This document shows, piece by piece, positions 31,756 to 43,191 of a stretch of 64,000 bases of DNA. Both the position numbers and the translations under genes were made by a program. Origin of the DNA: Dictyophora rubrovolvata (lineage: Eukaryota > Basidiomycota > Agaricomycetes > Phallales > Phallaceae); the NCBI GenBank assembly GCA_029959195.1, contig CP114121.1, forward strand, positions 1,674,001-1,738,000. Direction: 5' to 3'. The notes under the pieces were generated by a model that did no database searches, was not told the DNA's origin, and saw nothing but the letters and a program-made list of their open reading frames with translations. Every line of letters begins with the position of its first letter. Position 1 is the stretch's first letter.

Positions 31756-34159
31756 TCATCTCATGAAATCAATATTTAATGCTTTACGAATATTTTCCAT
31801 CTCCTTTCTGATTCTACGATATTCATTGCAAAGCTCTGTTAGTTCTTGGGAATCCATGAGGTCCGGTGATTCATCGGCACTAACACCATCCGTATCCAAA
31901 GCCAGCACATTCTCAATCTTGGCCTTTTGCTCATAGAACTTGGAGGTAATAAGCAGATATTGGGCGTAGTGGGCGCCGTATTCGCGGCGAAGGCCTTCTT
32001 TGTCAGTGGGCAGGGCCGTCAAAGAAGGCTTAGATACTTTGGAAGGATTCGATTTTACAGTTGAGGTTGCACTTGGGATCGAGGAACGAACGGTATTGGC
32101 GCGTTTCGGCGGCGGGGGATCGTCATTTTCTTCAGATGAATCCGAGGAAAACGAAGGAGTCGGTCTTCGCCTATGCTTGATCGGAGCCGATGATTTCTCA
32201 CTTTTGAGACGTTCAACGGTTTCCTCTTCGTTGGCTCGATCTCGGATACGTCTCTCTTTTTCTCTGACGATGTCCTTCTCAACAAACCTTCTCTCTCTTT
32301 CTCTCTCTCTGTCTCTGCCGCTCTCTCTGTCTCTACCGCCCTCCCTGTCTCTGCCGTCCTCCTTCTCTCTAATCTTCTCCTTCTCTTTGGATTTCTCCTT
32401 CCCTTTCTCCCGTTCCCTTTCTCGTTCATGCTCTCGTTCACGAACACGAGCCTTATCAGACTTTGATTCTCGATCTTTCACCTGCTTAACATCCGACTCT
32501 GGTTTAACAAGTTTGCCGGTGCTGGCACGAGAGGAAGGTAAGCCTGTTGTGGCCTTCATTCCCTGATGATCTCGGTTCTGCTTGGGAGACGACATGCCAG
32601 GAGCTTCCTTCTCCACAGGAGCCGCTCTTTTCAGGACTACAGAAGTATCTTTCTTCCGAATTTCAGCTTTGGATATCTCGGGAGGACCAGTGACCCTGCG
32701 TTTTTTGGACTCCTTTGAGGGAAGTTCACCTTCTTCCATATCAGAAGTCGGCTCGACATCCATTTCGATCATTTTTCTCTTTCGAAGAGAACCATCAGCA
32801 ACAGTTGAATGTTTTAAGTGTGTCTCTTCCTTTACACTAGTAGATGTAGCACGTGGTTTCGAAAAAGCATCATCCTCCAGCTTTCTGGAATTCTTTAGCG
32901 AGGGTTGAGAGAAAGAAGTCGTTGTTGCTGTTACTGTCGATGTTGCCTCAGATTTTAATTTAACCTTAGTTTCCTCGGTACTGGGAGTCGGAGGCAGCTT
33001 GCGGGGCTTTAAATCGCCATCGCTCTCTACTTTGGGTTTAGAGGTAGATGGTGTCTTTATCTTGGGCATACTAGGTTTCGCTGAAATCTTTTTGCCCCTG
33101 TTGGGATAAATACCGCCTCCGGCCGTTATAGCTCTGACGGAAGCCAAGGCACTTGGATCCACCCTAGTCGAAAAATGCTCCCACACCGGATGTTGAGATG
33201 ATATTCCGGAGCTAATTCGTGCCCTACGTGAAGCTTGGGTACGCTGATCTGGATTGTAGTCCGGAAATGCGAACGGCCTGACTTCTAACCAGGACTCGGA
33301 TTTCAGATCCCATAGCCAACGACTAGAATCAGAATTCCTAGGTCCTGGGATTTCCTGAGCAACGTGATCGAAAACTTTTCTGACTTCGTTTTCGCTATCG
33401 GATGATCGAGAAGCGGTCAAAAATTCGGAGATAACGACTTCCTTAGGACGAGCAGCCGCAGCGATGAAATGTATTAGTCGGGATCTTAATGTATTGAAAT
33501 CCGGCTCTTTGACGCCTGATGTCGTGGGTGTTGAAGCAGGTAGACGGGAGAATGGGGAGCTGACAGAGGTGGATCCAATATGTCTGGCGGCTGAAACATC
33601 GTATTGTGACGAAACGGCTCTATTGGTTATTGCTTGTTTTGCCAGAGACTTTTTGCCTTTAGGCGCAGTGATGGGGGCATCTAGTCTGACTATACCACGT
33701 CCACTCTTCTTTGTCTGTTCAGCCTCGGTGGCTTTTCGCAGATCAGAAGCAGCGTCATTTAGTCCCCGAGGAATAGTAAGCTTTCCAACAACAGTGGCTG
33801 AAAGAAATAAGCCAGCAAGTGGTTTGGCGGAAGAAGGAGTCCTTCTACAAATCTCCCGAATGGCAGTCTCCTTGCCCGAGTTAAAGGCTGTTGCGGCATC
33901 CCCAATATACATTTTCTGCAAAGCGATAAAAAAGAAGTGAAATAAACTTTTGAGAGAATTCAATAACCTTTTTATCAAAATCGATTTCGAGCGGAAATTG
34001 AGTAGCTGATTGTGAGGCAAGCTTGTTGATCGACGCTTGTCTGGTGAACATGGCTTCGACTTGTTTCTGAGTTAATGTTATGGATAAAGCAATAGTCGCT
34101 TTATCGCCGAGCGACGGAATGCCACGAAATGGGATTGCATCTGATGTTGGTAGAGGCAT
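31756..34159 (-). CDS. ELL: RNA polymerase II elongation factor ELL-like protein
   Basis: Two exons, 33968-34159 and 31756-33915, giving 783 aa from the MPLPTSD start. The N-terminal ELL domain carries KKMYIGDAATAFNSGKE and a winged-helix-like LRSRLIHFIAAAARPKEVV. A long basic, low-complexity middle follows with RE/RD/KE dipeptide runs (DNA 32280-32460), then the C-terminal occludin/ELL homology domain: LRREYGAHYAQYLLITSKFY and LTELCNEYRRIRKEMENI. ELL raises the elongation rate of Pol II and in fission yeast works with Eaf1. The start is uncertain: the frame stays open upstream to 34225, where an intron acceptor (GATTGCAG) could feed an extra exon. The RE-rich stretch makes a spurious plus-strand ORF. 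Confidence 0.78.
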
Positions 34160-34379
34160 AAAAATTGTAAGAGACAAAGGTGATATGGTGACAGCGTGTC
34201 GCCGAGCGTTCGGCTGGCACTGCAATCATGTAAGAAGTGTGCCATGTACGCTGTCGATGTTGATCACAGGCTTTGTACATAAACATTATCACTCGCTTCC
34301 TTGCAATTTTTTTGGAAGCTCGATTATTCTTTATCTCCAAAGGTATTACACAAATGTACAAGCAGTCACAACTACAGCA

Positions 34380-36382
34380 TCATGCTACAAATCTTACGCC
34401 GTTATCAGTCCTACTGCCTGAACTTTTCTTCCCTTTTGTTTTCGATTTTGCACTGGTGACTGTTTTTTTAGAAGGCCCCGCTTGGTCCGTAGAATCACCA
34501 GCGTCTTCTAGTGCTCGCTTTCGAGTAGTCTTCCTCGCAGTAGTGGGTTTCTTAGAACTCTCTTCAGGTCCTTCCCACTCGTCAAATGTTGCACCCCTGA
34601 TGGGTATTTCTTCGATGAATATCCACATAGACTTCATTACACGTTCATTCGTTCGGATATCCTTGTGTATATTTCTGACATGCCTCCTCAATGCCCAAAT
34701 TTGGTCAGCTCGTTCGATCCATGAACATTTCTGCATCTTAGCTAGTAAAACGCCTGCTCATATGGATGAGATATTGGTCAGAGAACTAGTGAACTTGAAA
34801 AAAAGTACCGATCATAACGAATTCTACCGGGGCGAGACGTTCTTTGATTTCCGTGAAACCTCGTTGATATTCCTCTGTTATGGCTATTTTAATGAAAGGG
34901 AGTTAGGAAGATACCATGTATAGCAAATTATAAACCATACATATGTTCGTGTAGCTTTGCAAAACTCCTCGCATTTGATTCTCGAATGCTTTACTGGGTA
35001 CAGGTGACGAAAGAAACCACTTTTCCAGTTTGCTATTTGACGGGAATACATATCGTGGCAGGGTCCAACCTGGTGATAGCATAGATGAACGTTTCCTTGT
35101 CAATCGTTTCTCCGAGAGGCTGGCTTACAACAAAAGCATAGCTGCGCCATCCCCATGAAATCTCTTCCTGTATAGGTAAAATTATCAGTCGAGAGATAGA
35201 CACAATTATATATAAACAACCTCTGGCTACATTCCATCTGAGACTCTGTTGTAAACCATCCTCAACGTCAATGAACTTCTGTTGCAGTTCGCGGATCCAG
35301 TCGGTAATTGGGGATGAATAGGCTTGTAGCCTCTCCGCTGGCGTTAAAGACATGCCTATAAAACAGGATTAGTCAGGCAATTTGCTAGTAGTGGATGATA
35401 CATGCCTAGCTGTACACGTTGAAATAGGCTGCGTTGGAAACATGAATAAAAAAATGACCATGATATCTAGATAGACATACTCTCGTTCATCACCAGGTGT
35501 CAAATTTGTATACTCGACTGTTGCAAGAATAACCTCAGTCGCTTTGAAGAATAGAAAGCTCAAAAGACTCACTGCATGTTATCTGCTTATGCTTAAACTT
35601 CTTTCGAAAACTATCCGGTAATAGAGCACGGGTAGTTTGGGAGTTACCTCGGGTGTACCAGTAACTTTTCTTTGAATCGAATGAATATACGTAAAAATAT
35701 TATTCAGGAAAACGTACTTTTGTTTTTGAATCTCGGTCTTCCACAGAGAATCAATAACATCGGGAAGAAAGAAAAACAATAACAACACTTACGAGGAATC
35801 TGTATTGCGTAGTGATGTTATCGACATGAGCAAATCAATTAATAATTGACAACGGAGTTACCTGCCCTATATCATTGCTAGTTACAAGAGCTTGTCATGA
35901 ATAATATAATGTTGCATACCATCCATGAATCTGGAGATCGACGTGAGACGTTGTTTGCCATCGACGCAAACGCGCATTTCCGATCCGTCTGTGGGATCTA
36001 CACGGACCGCAAAAATAACGGGTGGGATATAAAAATTTCGAAAAATGGAATCTATTAAGAAAGATTTTTTCGTGTCCGGCCATACTATGTCTAGCGGCAG
36101 AGTAGTAAAACAAAAGGAGTATTCACATAAGATCACGCTAACCTCTTTGATATGGTGCATCCAGGTCAATTAACCCCTGGTGCATGAAAACTAAGATGTG
36201 TCAACTACAGGAAATGAACACAAAGCTGATGAGGGAATTAACACACGGTGCAAATCTTCTATCGACCATTGTTTTGGATTAGGAGGCTCTAAAGGGCGAT
36301 GTACATTGAATTGATCTTTTCCAGAAGGCTGGTAGTTGTCGTCCTCTTCTGAAAAGAGCTCATCATCATCGTCGCTTGACAT
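34380..36382 (-). CDS. DUF262 (ParB-like/GmrS-N) domain protein with microexons
   Basis: Fourteen exons: 36247-36382, 36143-36190, 35920-36090, 35862-35866, 35793-35799, 35718-35737, 35573-35669, 35481-35517, 35406-35428, 35221-35355, 35129-35167, 34941-35069, 34809-34883, 34380-34753, giving 431 aa. After an acidic N-terminus, the DUF262 domain reads LDAPYQRDIVWPDTKKSFL, FYIPPVIFAV, then the motif VDGKQRLTSISRFMDG and FQRVQLGMSLTPAERLQA. A basic tail with RKTTRKR and KSKTKGKK may be a nuclear signal. In bacteria DUF262 is the nucleotide-dependent half of GmrSD-type restriction systems; the role in fungi is unknown. Exons of 5, 7, 20 and 23 bases are needed to keep DGQIPHRDSKTKKSYWY in frame. 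The intron at 35356-35405 appears to be GC-AG. Confidence 0.85.
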
Positions 36383-36431
36383 TGTACACTGTCCGACGTG
36401 ATTGAGAGAAAGGCACGCGTTTACTTACATA
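36383..36431. promoter_or_regulatory. Very short divergent promoter between DUF262 gene and MDM31
   Basis: Only 49 bases separate the DUF262 start codon from the first ATG of MDM31 (114 bases if the downstream MDM31 ATG is used). Both promoters and both 5' UTRs must overlap here or extend into the neighbouring gene. Confidence 0.55.
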
Positions 36432-38919
36432 ATGCTTTTACGCGAACCTGGATCGGCCGCGAATACTGTATTGTCCCGCCGTCGAAAAAGGCTCGTATGA
36501 GAGTCACCAAAAATCCCTTGCCTTCTGGTTTATTTCCTAATCTTCCGCATTATCACAAACAGTCTGCTTTTGATAGATATTCCGCCATTCGAAAGTACTT
36601 TCTTACTTCTCATCATGTCACACGATCACCAAGCTCTCTTTCTCCTGCTTTCCGAGCATTGCATAACTCAAAAACCCGCGACCATCTTTCTCAATATCAA
36701 ACACATATAAAAATATGTTGCCGTCAATTCAAAATTTCTTCCCAAATCCACTCGGATTCATCAAAAAAAGACCATAGTCCTGCGGAACCTCTTCATAATC
36801 CTCATCTCGAAAATTATCCCAAGTTTTTTCGTCGGCTCGCCCTTCTCGTCCCTCACCTGCATAGACCAAACAAAGACGATCTTCTCAAGGTTACCACGAG
36901 TTTCTGGGGACGAATTCGGGTTCGTTTTAAGTGGTTTACGATCAAGTCTTTTCGACGATGGAACGCGGACGACATATCTGCCTTTTTCACGTGGTTTCTT
37001 ATGACCCAGACAGTATGGATACTAGTGGGAACGTGTGTATAGGCTTTCTTCTCATCTGGAGGGATATTGAGTTTCTATTATAGCACAACTTTCTTTTCCG
37101 TCATATTTGCAACCGCTAATAGCTTAAGGTTGCAAGGTATGCGTATATCACCGAGGTTGTGGTCCTAAATCTTATCCCTTTTAGAGTACATTGCCAAGGC
37201 TATCAGCAACTACCTGACTGCAGAAACGGGTATTGTTATTGCGTTTGAATCTGCAATTGTTCCAAAATGGAAAGACTCCCGTATTTCATTCAAAAATGTT
37301 TATATATCTCGAAGGCCGAACGGAATTACAATGGATGCCTTGACAAAGAAAATAAACCCCAATGTTCATAAAACCGCGGCAAGACTAGACGTCGGAAACC
37401 ATCCCGCGTATCATGATGAAGTAGAAGACGACGAGAGTGCGATATCAATTCTGAATGAGCCATCGGCGGTCAACTATTCCTTGTTTGATTTAGACGTGGA
37501 TACCGTTGATGTGACACTCTCTTTATGGCATTGGCTTGACGGAAAAGGACTCGTTAAAGACGTCATAGTTAAAGGCGTACGCGGAGTCTTGGGTTTGTTT
37601 CGTTCTTTGGCGCGTAAAGACCGTTTTCATGTTTTATGTTCTTTTCCAGATCGGCGCGCTGTTCAATGGGACCCTTCACTCAATCCGGTTGAATTCCGTC
37701 ATAAACATCAGCCTGGAGATTTCCAGTTAGAGTCTCTACAGTTGGAGGATGTCCTAATCACCGTTTACCAACCCGCTCGCTTCCGACCATATACAGCGTC
37801 CATCTTCCGTGGAGAATTCAAACGTTTACGGAAGCAATGGCTGTTCTATGATTTCCTTTCGGCAGAAAACATTGTCGGGCAGTTCGATAACTGTCTGTTC
37901 AGTTTACACAAGCCCCAAAGTATAAGCAGAACAACAGAGGAAGATTTAAAGGATGGGCAATGGAAGCGAATGGTATGTTGTTCGTTTGTTAACAATAAAG
38001 CAAATAACAGAAGTGCACTTTAGTCCAGGTTCAGGATTGACGGCGTGAATATAGATCATATGCAAGCTATGAGCGTCCCTGATGGTCCCATATCTTGGCT
38101 CACTGCTGGAAAATTGGATGCTGTTGTAGATATCAAATTTCCTTCGGATCCGACGGATGCCGATTTTAATGCATTAATATCGGAAATTGCTACGAACATA
38201 TCACACGCCGCATCCTCCCAAGTCGCGAGTATAGCCTCCTCTGTTACGGAGCGTATTCCCGGTCAAAGAGCTCTCGCAAAACCTCCCATAAGTGCGCCAG
38301 TTGAGGAAAACGAGTTTCCCAAAAACTTGGTCATTGATATCGATGTACGCTTCCGGGACCTCAAGGCGGCAGTACCCCTGTTTACAAGCGAGTTGTCCTA
38401 TGTAAACAATGCATTAATACGACCGATTGTCGCTTTCATCAAGTGAGTCTTTCCATCCACTAGAATTATGGTATATTTATTTCACTGCAGCGCAAATCGT
38501 ACTTTGGTTCCCATTCAATGTCATATCCTAAAGGACTTGGACGCTTTTGATGGCTCGTGGACGGTACGTGGGGCTTTTTCCCAGTGTTTTATGATATGAT
38601 TCATCACTTATAGATGTGGGAAAGTATGTCTCGTTTTTTCTTTTGTAGAATTTCTAATAACATCTCCGCTTCATCAGCCGGACTAATGGACGATATTTCA
38701 TATAAGGTGCCGTTAATCGAGATAGTGAACTGAGGCTTTGATTAACTCGACTTTTAGACATACAACGCCCTCGCTCATCATGTGTCAAATGTAAATCTCA
38801 ATCGACGTTTCAGAAGTGTGGGTCTGTGGAGTCTTCAGATGACTGGTAATGCGGCTTTGGCGACTTTAAGGAGAATTGTCGATTCAGGTCGGGTTCAGGA
38901 ACTCTATCAATCCTTCTGA
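36432..38919 (+). CDS. MDM31: Mitochondrial inner-membrane morphology protein Mdm31/Mdm32
   Basis: Preferred model: nine exons, 36432-36494, 36563-37032, 37084-37136, 37185-37972, 38024-38442, 38491-38563, 38614-38623, 38678-38706, 38758-38919, giving about 688 aa. The first intron has GTATGA...ACAG borders and a CTAAT branch site. If it is retained, the next in-frame ATG at 36497 gives 689 aa with another N-terminus. A membrane segment (FFTWFLMTQTVWILVG, then FFSVIFATANSL) leads into the Mdm31 core: IAKAISNYLTAETGIVIAFE, VDTVDVTLSLWHWLDGKGLV and SGLWSLQM-like SVGLWSLQMTG. The family organises mitochondrial shape, mtDNA and lipid transport. One exon is 10 bases (38614-38623). Confidence 0.9.
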
Positions 38920-39008
38920 CGCAACATTTGCGAAATGTACCTAATCATTTGGCGTGCAATAAACATGCTCATATTTTGAAACTAGCGAAACATATCATCC
39001 CACACGAA

Positions 39009-39908
39009 CTAATAAGCTGTCAACTTTTTGGCAGCTAATTGTAAATGCCCGCTGTATTCGTCGTAGGGGACTTTAGGCACGGGAATCTCCGGCCATAAGT
39101 CGGGAGTAAGGAATGCATATGTTTTGGTAATCTATAATTGACTCGTCAACTTGGAGAGTAGCTGTACGGAGTGATACTTACGGCGGCGAATGTGGCTTTC
39201 AAGAAGTTACCCATTGTTGCAGTGCTACCTTTCGATTGTGTGTAGCAATCTTCTACACCCGCAAGCTGGAGGAGACGCTTTGAGGCAGGGGCAGCGACGA
39301 TACCGGTACCTCGTGGCGCAGGAATCAATCGGCACATAACTGAACCGACTTTACCACTGACTTTGCTAGGAACTGTATGCGGGTTACCGAGAGCTGCGCC
39401 CCAATAACCTCTTCGAACTGGAATAACCGATAGTTTGGCCAGAATAATGGCACCACGGATAGCAGTTGCAACTTCTTTGGCACATTTTACGCCTAAACCC
39501 ACGTGTCCGTCAAAGTCACCAATGGCAACGAAGGCCTTGAAGCGGGTACGTTGACCTGCACGGGTTTGTTTTTGAACGGGCATAATTTTCATGACTTCGT
39601 CCTTAAGTTTTGGCAAGAAGGCATCGATAATTTGGTATTCCTTGATAGCGAAGGAGAAGAGATATAGTTCTTCCATGGACTTAATCTTGCCATCTTTCAC
39701 GAGGCGGCCCAACTTGGTTACAGGGACCCTTGAGTAAAGAAAATAGAAATGGGTTGGTTAATAAAAAATATTGTATGAAAAAGACAAGAAATCACCATTC
39801 TTTTTCCTCATCCTTGCGACCTCCCCGACGTGGTCCACGACGACCACGGCCACGATCACCGCCGCGTCCACGTCCAAATCCGCCACGTCCGCGTCCCGTA
39901 TCAGCCAT
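39009..39908 (-). CDS. RPS2: 40S ribosomal protein uS5 (RPS2)
   Basis: Three exons: 39796-39908, 39182-39728, 39009-39131, giving 260 aa, the usual length. The N-terminal RGG-rich tail ([13 protein letters not shown]) is typical of eukaryotic uS5 and is a target of arginine methylation. The S5 core follows: [74 protein letters not shown]. It is a core protein of the small ribosomal subunit near the mRNA entry channel. It is convergent with MDM31 (stops 90 bases apart) and divergent from the BI-1 gene. Confidence 0.97.
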
Positions 39909-40257
39909 TTTGATGTATTATGGGGAAAAAAAAGGAAAACTAAAGAAAAACCATCTAATTAGTAAGGGCTCCATGAAGTACATCCATAACAGACGTCTGC
40001 AATCCATCCACTCAAGACGTTCAAATATCCCAGAAGTTGCAAATAACGACGATATTATACCCAAAAAATCAGATGTGTTGAAACAACGGAACTTACATGC
40101 CTTGAGAAAAAGCCTTGACACAAGTTACAAAACCACGAAACTTCGGGTAGGAGTGCGTCTTTGAGCTGACAAAGCTTCTAATTAGGTAATGGCTGACGTA
40201 AGTGACGAGATCCGGCTGCGCCGCAACTCGCAACTCTCTTGAACCTTCTTCATCATT
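39909..40257. other. Divergent promoter region RPS2 / BI-1 family gene
   Basis: About 350 bases between start codons. A TGACGTAA near-CRE element at 40194-40201 lies 57 bases before the BI-1 family start. Purine-rich sequence (GGGGAAAAAAAAGG) is next to the RPS2 start. Small open frames here have no coding features. Confidence 0.45.
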
Positions 40258-41580
40258 ATGTCTACCCAAGCTCCTCCTCGCTACCAAGAACCGTCCAGTG
40301 AACCATTACTTGGCAGGCCTGGTCCTAGCTCCGGTATCTACAATCAACCCGATGTGTAGGTCTTGATTTTACTCGGGCTGAAAGTTTCAACTGATGATGG
40401 TATTTCAGTGACGATATTCCAGATGACTTCAAAGTGTGTAACCACTCATATATGGTTAATACTGACTTTAAGCAATATTTCATTTAGTATGGTGTTTCCG
40501 TATCCGAAAGCTCCCCGGAAATCCGCGCCGCCTTTGTGAGAAAGATATATACTATACTCTGTATGTCGACGTTCCCGCTTGTCTTTCCTCATACTAAAGC
40601 CGTTCCAAAGTTTGCCAGATTGTAAGATTTCAGGATACCTCAATCATCAATTTCTAATTACAACTATAAGCTCGCCACCACGGTTGTCAGTGGCTTTTTC
40701 TCTAAGAATGATAATGCGATCTCCTGGGTTCAAAACAAGTACGTAAAAGCTTGATGATTTGTATTTACCTAGAATTCAAATTTATTAGTACCTGGTCCCT
40801 CCTGCTATCATTCGTCGGGACGTTGATTAATTTGGGGTTGCTCTTTTGGAAGAGACATAGTCATCCTTACAACTTCGTTTTACTTTCCACGTTCACCGTT
40901 CTTGAGGCTCTGACTCTGGGCGTTGTTGTTGCGTTTTATGATACCATGGTGGTTTTACAGGCCTTGTAGGCAATTTGTGCCTGTCCTTTTTTCCTGCCCA
41001 TTCACTTGTATCGTATTAGAATCATTACTCTGGGTATATTTTTGGGCTTGACACTTTTCACTTTCCAATCCAAGGTTTGTCCATCACAATCCATTCTTCA
41101 AATTCTGTAATGGCTAATATATAATAAAGTGGGATTTCTCTGGAATGGGACCTTTCTTGTTTGGTGGACTGATCGCACTTGTTATGACGGGGGTTGTCGG
41201 AATGTTCTTCCCCTTTTCTAGGACAATGGATCTCATTTATGGCGTCGGAGGCTCCCTGCTGTTTAGTGGATATATCGTTTTTGACGTTCGTAGCCTTTGA
41301 GTTGACTCATCCATCCGCGCTAAAATTCTTTAAAAGACATATAATATCATTAACCGCCTCTCGCCTGATGAATTCATAGTCGGGGCTGTCAGTCTTTATC
41401 TTGAGTATGTCTTTCACCCATATATGTACATATTGCATGTGATCGCTAATCATCGTCAACTTTTAATCTAGCTTTATCAATCTCTGTGAGCTTCAGTTCA
41501 ATTATACCTGCATTTGTGACTAATTCGCCTTCTCAGTCTTGAGCATCCTGCGCGTTTTGAACAACGTCCAGGACAGGTGA
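40258..41580 (+). CDS. BXI1: Bax inhibitor-1 family (TMBIM/BXI1) membrane protein
   Basis: Eleven exons: 40258-40355, 40409-40433, 40488-40560, 40611-40621, 40671-40738, 40789-40965, 41020-41074, 41130-41285, 41337-41404, 41472-41485, 41537-41580, giving 262 aa. After a Pro-rich cytosolic N-terminus comes AFVRKIYTILFCQILATTVV, the first helix of the family, then further hydrophobic helices (WSLLLSFVGTLINLGLLFW, LGIFLGLTLFTFQSK) and the hallmark SGYIVFDTYNIINRLSPDEF, ending SILRVLNNVQDR. The family controls ER calcium leak and cell-death and unfolded-protein responses. Exons of 11 and 14 bases are required: without the 11-base exon FCQI is lost and the frame shifts. Confidence 0.92.
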
Positions 41581-41645
41581 TTTTACCTAATCTAATTCTT
41601 CGGTATTTGCGCTCGCGATTGCCCACTGGCTATTCATTTTTCAAA

Positions 41646-42755
41646 TTATGTCTGCATGTTCTGTTCCAAATACTCTATAAACTTGAGTACAATGCTCTTT
41701 TCTGTAAATTCTACGGCGCTTCGTTCAGCGGCTCCTTGAGTCATAGCCTTTTTGTGCATGTTAACAAATGCTCTTTTCAATCGTTGTAGCTCCGAAAAGG
41801 TGATAGCCCGTGCCGGTAGTAAGATCGCATACCGACCGGTTGAAAGTGAGATGGGTATCGTTCCACCAATGCCAGCTAATGCTGTTTGTTCGGAGGCAAT
41901 TGAAGAAACTACGGCGGCAGCCGTGCTTTCCAAAATCTGCAAAGAGTCAGCAGCTGCTCGAGGGGCCTGACCGATCGTCAATATGATATCGATAACAAAA
42001 AGGTCGCTTATACTGACCGCACGCGTTCCGACATTCGCGGGCTTTATATCACCACGTATAATTACAAGCCATATTTGATCTTTAGGTAGCTCGGGTTCGT
42101 CCCACGCAACCGTGAATAGTGGCGAATCCCACCGAACCATGGACGACGGTTCCTCGTAACGCATGATGAGGTTTTCTAATCTACGTGATTGAGTGAGGAA
42201 GACTGTTGTTAGACTTGATCGAATAGACTGACGTATCTGGGGTATATGTGAGGTTTGTATCGCGCTCTTTGTTCCATTTAGCACATTGATTTGGCGTCGC
42301 CACGATAAATAACTTGATGCCGATAAGCACCAATGACTAATCTGCGCGGGATGAACGCACAGTACAAATCCTGAAGCCCGCCTCTTTGGCAGCGCAATAC
42401 AGCTGGTACCGAAATCCCTTTATATAGTTGAGGCTATCCAAGATAACGATTGTCAAAGGATTCATATGGCGCTGCACGGCTGAAAACAAAGCGGCTCGTG
42501 CGGGTTTTTCTGCGCGGGTATCTATATACGAATACACAAAAAAAATACTTTCGATGAATAAAATAAAAAGAAGGCTCGCGTACCATTGTAAACACTGCGA
42601 GGAAGATTGAGTGAATCATCTGATATTACGACGATCTTGAGACCTAATTGTGAGTTCTCAGGTAGTCGAAGCTGTGCCTCAAGATGGTCCGTGAGTTGAT
42701 GAACACGCCTTGTTTTTCCTGAACACGGATATCCGGTGACTGTTATTAATGCCAT
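41646..42755 (-). CDS. KTI12: Elongator-associated P-loop protein Kti12
   Basis: Four exons: 42584-42755, 42361-42521, 42233-42312, 41646-42180, giving 315 aa. The start MALITVTGYPCSGKT puts the P-loop at once at the N-terminus, as in the family. Then come VVISDDSLNLPRSVYN, TIVILDSLNYIKGFRYQLYC and LENLIMRYEEPSSMVRWDSP, all conserved Kti12 blocks. Kti12 is a tRNA-binding ATPase that assists Elongator in wobble-uridine modification. An upstream in-frame Met (42794) is less likely because it precedes the conserved start by 13 residues. The stop lies 65 bases from the convergent BI-1 gene stop. Confidence 0.93.
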
Positions 42756-43191
42756 AAAGGAATGAAAGCAGGAATGGTGTTTGGTGTGACACACCGTGAC
42801 TACATCACTGCTTCCATATTTCCAGGTATTGTTTTTTTTTTGGCTATTTTATCATGATATTCTTCGAAGATTTTCGCCTGTATTTCAATGATTTAATAGT
42901 GTGCAACTAATCGGACGTAGGCTAACAAAGGGAAATAGCATGGCCATCCGTCATAAATCACGTGCAAAAGTGTACGCGAGCCTAGGACAATAAGGACGTC
43001 AGGCGTCTATTTGCACAAGAGGAAACAATGCACTGTTATTGTCCGCGTCCCACTATTTGTTCAAAAGAATGGTCTTCTTCGTCGTTTCTCAGCGCCCCCA
43101 TCTGCGTTCTCTCTTTCTTTTATCACATCTCTCTCTCATTTTCTTTTTTCTTAAATATCGTCGCCGGCACGACTAATTCACTGCTCTCTTT
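42756..43191. other. Divergent promoter region KTI12 / PRM1
   Basis: About 435 bases. It contains a CACGTG E-box at 42959-42964 and a long C/T-rich stretch (about 43085-43150) just upstream of PRM1, common in fungal 5' regions. No gene was seen. Confidence 0.45.

Noticed and set aside
32000-32566. 188-codon plus-strand open frame rich in Ser/Leu/Phe
   Set aside because: It is the antisense shadow of the RE/RD/KE repeat region of the ELL-like gene and has low complexity and no splice or start context.
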